Origin: Candidatus Nanosynbacter sp. TM7-087
GTDB taxonomy: Bacteria; Patescibacteriota; Saccharimonadia; Saccharimonadales; Saccharimonadaceae
Reading direction: 5' to 3'
Length of the DNA: 64,000 nt
Assembly (NCBI RefSeq): GCF_022828365.1
Contig: NZ_JAJQJU010000001.1
Coordinates: 372,001-436,000 of the forward strand
Positions within the stretch are counted from its first letter, which is position 1; every line of letters starts with the position of its first letter. This document shows positions 59,730 to 64,000 of the stretch, one piece after another. The notes beneath the pieces were generated by a model that ran no database searches, had not been told where the DNA came from, and saw only the letters and a program-made list of their open reading frames with translations. The position numbers were made by a program, and so were the translations under genes.

Positions 59730-61352
59730 TTATATTACTCTATTAACTTCTTCTAATGTCGTTTCACCACGAAGAGCTGCCAACACGCCAGCTTGGAGTA
59801 ACGTCACCATGCCATCTTCTTTTGCGGCTTTTTCGATTGCCTCAGTATGAACATCCTCAACATCGCCGCGCAAGAATTCCTGAATATTCTCGCTTACAAC
59901 CAACTGCTCCATTACTGGAATTCGCCCCTTGTAGCCAAACGGAACGTCATCCGTCGGCACCGCACGCCAAAGCTTAAACGTATCCAAATCTGGACAATCA
60001 ACATTCTCTGGCAGATCCTTCAAGACTTCTTTCACCCACTTGCGAGTCGCCTCATCTGGCTCATATTCTTCCTTGCTATCATCCCACAATCTCCTCACCA
60101 GTCGCTGAGCAATCACCAGCCGAACCGCCGAGCTAAAAATCGGGTTTTGCCCAATCATATCGATCATACGACTAAACGCCGCCGCAGTCGAATTGGCGTG
60201 AAAGCTAGACAACACCAAGTGTCCCGTAATTGACGCCTGAATCGCAGTCTTCGCAGTTTCATTGTCGCGAATCTCGCCAACCATCACCACATCTGGGTCA
60301 AGACGCAAAACACTGCGCAAACCGTCAGCAAACCTCTGTCCATTTGTCGTATCAATTGGAATCTGAGCAATCCCGGGAATTGTATTTTCTACAGGATCTT
60401 CCAGCGTGATAATCTTTCTATCTGGCGTGTTAAGAGCGTTCAAAATGCTATATAACGTCGTAGACTTTCCCGAACCAGTTGGACCAACCATCAACAGCAT
60501 CCCGCGCGGATGAGAAATGACTTCATCGATTTGCTCGCGCTCTTTCTTTGAAATACTCAAAAGATCCAAGTTCAACATTGACTCGTCAAAATTAAACAAT
60601 CGAAGCACCAGATCCAAACCATACACCGTCATCACGGCTTCCACACGCAAATTCAGCACATGCGATGCGCCATCTCTATGAATTTCCTGCTGCATATGGC
60701 CCGACTGAGGCTCTCTTGAAGCGGTAGAAATATTCGCACGCGACGCCAAAGTCGCCATAATCACTCGATATCTATCTCTGCTAAGCTCCGCCACCGTGTG
60801 CAAAGCTCCGTCAACACGCATCCGAATTCGAATCGATTCGCGCTGGTTCTCAATATGAATATCCGACGCGCCCAACAGATCCGCTTGGTCAATCAAATAA
60901 TTAAACACGTCATTCGTACCCACAGAAGCCAAAGTCTGAGTAACCTGCGCCAGAGTATCGCTATCGCCCTCCTTGGCAATTTCGATGTTATCGTAAATCA
61001 CTTTTTTTGGCGGATCAAACCTAAGCATAATTGACCGAAACGCCGAACCGGAAATTAAGAAGAAGAAGATTCGCTTGCCATTTTCAACATACTGATCTCG
61101 CATCCGCTTCATCAACGATTCAGAAGTTTGCGACGTAACACCAAATCGATAAGATTGGTCTTCCTCATTAAAAGCCAGCGGAACCAGCCGACCCTTATAC
61201 ATCTCTTCTATCGTTAAAACATCCTTAAGCAAAGGTAAAGTATCTTCAAATTCCCGCCCATCAAGATATTGAAGTCCTAAAATTGACGCTCGACGACGAG
61301 TCGCTTCCTCATCTTGCTCACGGCGTCGCGCCTGAATTTTATCTTCGTCCAT
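59730..61352 (-). CDS. pilB: Type IV pilus/secretion ATPase (PilB/GspE-like)
   Basis: 540 residues. Powers pilus assembly. Walker A MLLMVGPTGSGKSTTLYS (about 290), Asp box EDPVENTIPGIAQI, Walker B RLDPDVVMVGEIRDNETAKTA, His box (SITGHLVLSSFHANST). The N-terminal region (GREFEDTLPLLKDVL) is a divergent MshEN-like domain; the four-cysteine zinc site of many PilB proteins is absent. Type IV pili drive motility and host contact in Saccharibacteria. Confidence 0.88.
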   Translation of the reverse strand: MDEDKIQARRREQDEEATRRRASILGLQYLDGREFEDTLPLLKDVLTIEEMYKGRLVPLAFNEEDQSYRFGVTSQTSESLMKRMRDQYVENGKRIFFFLISGSAFRSIMLRFDPPKKVIYDNIEIAKEGDSDTLAQVTQTLASVGTNDVFNYLIDQADLLGASDIHIENQRESIRIRMRVDGALHTVAELSRDRYRVIMATLASRANISTASREPQSGHMQQEIHRDGASHVLNLRVEAVMTVYGLDLVLRLFNFDESMLNLDLLSISKKEREQIDEVISHPRGMLLMVGPTGSGKSTTLYSILNALNTPDRKIITLEDPVENTIPGIAQIPIDTTNGQRFADGLRSVLRLDPDVVMVGEIRDNETAKTAIQASITGHLVLSSFHANSTAAAFSRMIDMIGQNPIFSSAVRLVIAQRLVRRLWDDSKEEYEPDEATRKWVKEVLKDLPENVDCPDLDTFKLWRAVPTDDVPFGYKGRIPVMEQLVVSENIQEFLRGDVEDVHTEAIEKAAKEDGMVTLLQAGVLAALRGETTLEEVNRVI

Positions 61353-61403
61353 ATGAAAATTATACCAAAAAGCTTACGGTTTTACGAGTGATATAATAGT
61401 GAT

Positions 61404-61964
61404 ATGAATCCAGAAATTACTCTGTTAGTCCACAATATTCGCTCAACACATAATGTTGGGGCAATTTTTCGCACAGCCGAAGGATTTGGTGTGAAGAAGA
61501 TTATTCTTAGTGGCTACACGCCGTATCCAGAATTGAGTTTATGCAGCAAGGCGCCTGTTTGTGCGCTTGTTGATGGAGAAATTCGATCTGAAGATCCTCG
61601 CCTGCCGCACATTCGCGAAAAAATCACCAGCCAAATTCATAAAACAGCCTTAGGCGCGGAAAGTTTGGTGCCGTTTGAGTTTTATGAAGATATTAACGAT
61701 TGGATTAAAGAGAATCAGCAAACAGAAAACTTGCCAATTATCGCGCTGGAGCAATCAAAAGACAGTGTGATGCTATCAGAATTTCAGCCGCCTGAAAAAT
61801 TTGCGCTGCTACTCGGCGAAGAAGTCCACGGAATCACGCCGGAGCTTTTGGACAACTGCGATTTCACTGTAGAAATCCCAATGTTCGGTCAAAAAGAATC
61901 ATTCAACGTGTCGGTCGCAACAGGAATTGCGCTGTTCGGACTTATTTTTCCTAAGATGAAATAA
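61404..61964 (+). CDS. SpoU/TrmH-family RNA 2'-O-methyltransferase
   Basis: 186 residues. SPOUT-fold motifs: NIRSTHNVGAIFRTAEGFGV, LLLGEEVHGI, and IPMFGQKESFNVSVATGIALF. Likely modifies tRNA or rRNA ribose; the exact target is unclear. ATG lies 6 bases after TATAAT, another leaderless start. Confidence 0.88.
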   Translation: MNPEITLLVHNIRSTHNVGAIFRTAEGFGVKKIILSGYTPYPELSLCSKAPVCALVDGEIRSEDPRLPHIREKITSQIHKTALGAESLVPFEFYEDINDWIKENQQTENLPIIALEQSKDSVMLSEFQPPEKFALLLGEEVHGITPELLDNCDFTVEIPMFGQKESFNVSVATGIALFGLIFPKMK

Positions 61965-62002
61965 TCTCAACAACACATAAATAAACTTCTCAAGTCTGAT
62001 TA

Positions 62003-62031
62003 TTGACTTTATTAAACATATGTGTTATATT
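62003..62031 (+). promoter_or_regulatory. Promoter of second structured orphan
   Basis: TTGACT (62003) and TATATT (62026), 17 bases apart; start near 62038, directly before a 10-bp hairpin. Confidence 0.65.
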
Positions 62032-62039
62032 TGTATGAG

Positions 62040-62065
62040 CTTTCTCTGGAATCCCCCGGAGAAAG
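62040..62065 (+). other. 5' hairpin of second orphan transcript
   Basis: CTTTCTCTGG pairs fully (one G-U) with CCGGAGAAAG around a six-base loop, at or within 2-3 bases of the predicted transcript 5' end. Such a 5'-terminal stem could protect the RNA. Confidence 0.65.
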
Positions 62066-62093
62066 TAGTCCCCTACATGAAAGGTTAGAGGAA

Positions 62094-62387
62094 ATGTTTG
62101 ACGTTTTCTTTATTCTCACAATTCTAGCAACCATGTATGTTGCATGGTACGCCTACAGGGCCCCTTCGGGGGTTAGCCACATATGGCACACGCTAGCCGC
62201 CGCGGCTGGCGTGTGGATGACAGTCTTTTTCATCTACTTCATGGTAGCAGAATCGCCACACCGGCCGATGTACCACACGGTGCTGGTGGCTTTGTTCTAC
62301 TGCACGACGGCGGCCACTTACACTACCCTACAAGAGAGGGGTAAGACAGAGGTGAGGAATGAACTGCGGGACAATAAGTCCCGCTGA
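62094..62387 (+). CDS. Small three-pass membrane protein in structured island
   Basis: 97 residues from the ATG at 62094; a longer frame upstream runs through the promoter and hairpin. Membrane segments at about 2-20, 32-52 and 61-80, then a charged tail (QERGKTEVRNELRDNKSR). Not recognised. The coding sequence itself holds very stable hairpins (UUCG-capped at 62161-62172; a 12-bp stem at 62187-62215) and is G+C-rich compared with its neighbours. Confidence 0.6.
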   Translation: MFDVFFILTILATMYVAWYAYRAPSGVSHIWHTLAAAAGVWMTVFFIYFMVAESPHRPMYHTVLVALFYCTTAATYTTLQERGKTEVRNELRDNKSR

Positions 62388-62454
62388 CAGTAGTATAGTT
62401 AGCCCGCCGTAGAGCAACCAGCTCCGGCTAGGCCTCTGTCAGCGGGCTAACTAT
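62366..62454 (+). ncRNA. 3' structured region with alternative long stems
   Basis: GCGGGAC/GTCCCGC (62366-62384) spans the stop codon. CCCGCTGACAG (62380-62390) pairs perfectly with 62436-62446, while ATAGTTAGCCCGC (62395-62407) pairs perfectly over 13 bp with 62442-62454; the two share five bases and cannot both form. An inner bulged stem GCCG-GAGC/GCTC-CGGC lies between. It ends at the dnaE stop. No classic T run follows. Confidence 0.6.
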
Positions 62455-64000
62455 CACTTTAGAATTACACACTCTTCACCCAGAGTGTTTTTTAATTGGC
62501 TTAATAGGTTATCATTAGCATCCACCTTAAACGGCAGACGCATGGCTGATTTCTCTTTCTCGCCCAGCACCAAAACCACATCAGTCGTGCCAGCATTCTC
62601 GCCGCAAACAGACTTCATTTTCACTAACCGCGAATGGTCATTCGGGTCTTTAATATACACAAATAACTTTGAAGCGGGAATTTCTGGCGCAACATTAACA
62701 GGCGCCGAATGAGTTTTTGGCTGCGGTTTGGCGGCGTCATTCTTCACAGCAGACTTCGGAGAAGCTCCATTTTTCTGATTACGATAAGCTTCACGGCGCT
62801 CTTTTTTCACAGCAGAGCTAATTTTTGGCGCATCCATTTTACGGCCAGTCGACTCATAGCCATTGATATCGTTATCCGTAATCACAATGATATCATCGGC
62901 AATTAGTTTACTTTCATTGCCCAGATTTCCGTCACGATCTCGAGCTGAATTTTTACCAGAAACTCGAATCACCGCGTCCTGAACTAGCTTGGCGCCAACT
63001 TTCTCATACAGATTTGGGAAAACAATTATTTCACCCTCGCCGAATTTATCCTCAATTCCCACAAACGCCATCTTCGAGCCGCTTTTTGTGACAATTGTGC
63101 GAACGGTACTAATAATTCCCCCGACCGTCATCATTCGACTGTCGTACTCAGGAACTAATTGTGTCAATGGTTGAGTTTGCTCGCTCAAATATGTTTCATA
63201 TCTATCAAGCGGATGCGCCGAAATATACAACCCCAGCAGTTCCCGCTCCCACATCAAGCGCTCTTTATCGTCGTGTTTCACAGGAGCCTTCTGGAGATGA
63301 AGAGTCGATTGGACGCTCGCCGCATCATCGCCACCCAACATTCCAAACAAATTGGTCTGCCCGCTGGCGGCTTCTTTTTGGAGTTTGGACGCAAATGACG
63401 TAATGGAATCCAGATTGAAAAGCAAATCAGATCGATCGCCCATATCATCAAACGCACCAGACTTAATAAGCGACTCCCAGGCTTTTCTGTTGAATTTGCT
63501 GGTTGAAACGCGCCTAGCAAAATCCTCAACCGACGTAAACGGCCCATCTTCGCGCGCCCGCAGAACTTCCTCGACCGCACCAACGCCAACGCCCTTCACT
63601 GCCGACATTCCGAAACGAATTTTATTCTCATTCGGCACCACCGCAAACTCAACGAACGACTCGTTTACGTCAGGACTAAGTACGCTAATTCCCATGTGCT
63701 TACATTCGGTGATTTCAATTGCCAGACGATCAGTATCATCATGGTCGCTGGTCATAAGCGCCGCCATAAATGCGTCGGGATAATGCGCCTTCAAATAAGC
63801 CGTCCAATAGGCAATCAAACCATAACAAGCGGCGTGCGACTTATTGAAACAATAGTTAGCGAATTCTTCCAGCTGAGTCCAGAAAGTTTCCGCAATTTCC
63901 TTAGTTGCGCCACCAACTTTAACCGCACCCTCGACGAATTCAGGCTTGACCTTTTTCATCAAGTCAATTTTTTTCTTACCAACAGCCTTACGCAATGTGT
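62454..64000 (-). CDS. dnaE: DNA polymerase III alpha subunit, C-terminal part
   Basis: About 514 C-terminal residues; the gene continues beyond the right edge. Seen are the end of the polymerase domain (YCFNKSHAACYGLIAYWTAYLKAHYPDAFMAALM), the helix-hairpin-helix region (GVGAVEEVLRAREDGPF), the OB fold (MTVGGIISTVRTIVTKSGSKMAFVGIED) and a C-terminal domain after a basic linker. Main replicative polymerase. Confidence 0.93.
   Translation of the reverse strand, partial: TLRKAVGKKKIDLMKKVKPEFVEGAVKVGGATKEIAETFWTQLEEFANYCFNKSHAACYGLIAYWTAYLKAHYPDAFMAALMTSDHDDTDRLAIEITECKHMGISVLSPDVNESFVEFAVVPNENKIRFGMSAVKGVGVGAVEEVLRAREDGPFTSVEDFARRVSTSKFNRKAWESLIKSGAFDDMGDRSDLLFNLDSITSFASKLQKEAASGQTNLFGMLGGDDAASVQSTLHLQKAPVKHDDKERLMWERELLGLYISAHPLDRYETYLSEQTQPLTQLVPEYDSRMMTVGGIISTVRTIVTKSGSKMAFVGIEDKFGEGEIIVFPNLYEKVGAKLVQDAVIRVSGKNSARDRDGNLGNESKLIADDIIVITDNDINGYESTGRKMDAPKISSAVKKERREAYRNQKNGASPKSAVKNDAAKPQPKTHSAPVNVAPEIPASKLFVYIKDPNDHSRLVKMKSVCGENAGTTDVVLVLGEKEKSAMRLPFKVDANDNLLSQLKNTLGEECVILK

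Noticed and set aside
62395-62454. HDV-like or twister ribozyme in the second island
   Set aside because: The long stem is closed and nested without the required double pseudoknot or conserved bases; it is left as an unknown structured region.
1-64000. CRISPR array or cas genes
   Set aside because: No series of regularly spaced direct repeats and no Cas-like protein was seen.
1-64000. Alternative genetic code with UGA as glycine, as in some CPR groups
   Set aside because: Many well-defined genes end in UGA at the expected length and no conserved gene is interrupted by it.

Overview
The window looks like chromosome of a Patescibacteria/CPR bacterium, most likely Saccharibacteria (TM7), carrying a resident podovirus-like prophage. 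This is inference from gene content: a compact genome with overlapping operons, UGA used as stop, a malic enzyme, a type IV pilus assembly ATPase, secreted scavenging enzymes, and many host genes whose start codon lies 6 nt after a TATAAT-like -10 box (leaderless mRNAs). No 16S rRNA gene is present to settle it.

Prophage (left edge to about 32.15 kb, all but one gene on the + strand). RusA resolvase (cut by the window edge) and small genes lead into terminase small and large subunits and an HNH nuclease. An accessory block (about 4.0-10.2 kb) follows with a KwaB/DUF4868-like protein, YopX, a DNA methyltransferase, a KilA-N protein and tiny zinc-ribbon or membrane proteins. Then come portal, scaffold, N4-gp56-type major capsid protein, a divergent cargo pair including a secreted CAP protein, a coiled-coil virion protein, a 2144-residue putative ejected protein, adaptor, tail nozzle, tail fibre-like protein, holin-like proteins, a CHAP/CW_7/LysM endolysin and a tyrosine integrase beside a degenerate tRNA-Gly, the probable attachment site. 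Several phage modules are preceded by the same cassette: a promoter with fixed spacing, a short leader, and a terminator-like hairpin just before the next start codon.

Host part (32.2 kb to end). A metal-sensor/DUF4396 pair with a palindromic operator, a GH13 alpha-glucosidase, a minus-strand operon tyrS-HAD-recG-PLC-like-rsmD, a class A penicillin-binding protein, a minus-strand operon nusA-clpC-HExxH protein-radA-PIN/TRAM, a GNAT enzyme, a membrane-anchored HNH nuclease, aminopeptidase N, an RNase HII-YraN fusion, a VanZ-like membrane protein, rplS, malic enzyme, an orphan 523-residue protein, pilB-like ATPase, a SpoU methyltransferase and the C-terminal part of dnaE.

The most unusual signals are two small orphan islands of richer G+C. 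At 54.02-54.76 kb a promoter, a structured leader and a 128-codon orphan ORF are followed by a complete type III hammerhead ribozyme, and the leader can pair over 18 bp with the segment touching the ribozyme. At 62.0-62.45 kb a small membrane-protein ORF is packed with very stable hairpins and ends in two mutually exclusive long stems.
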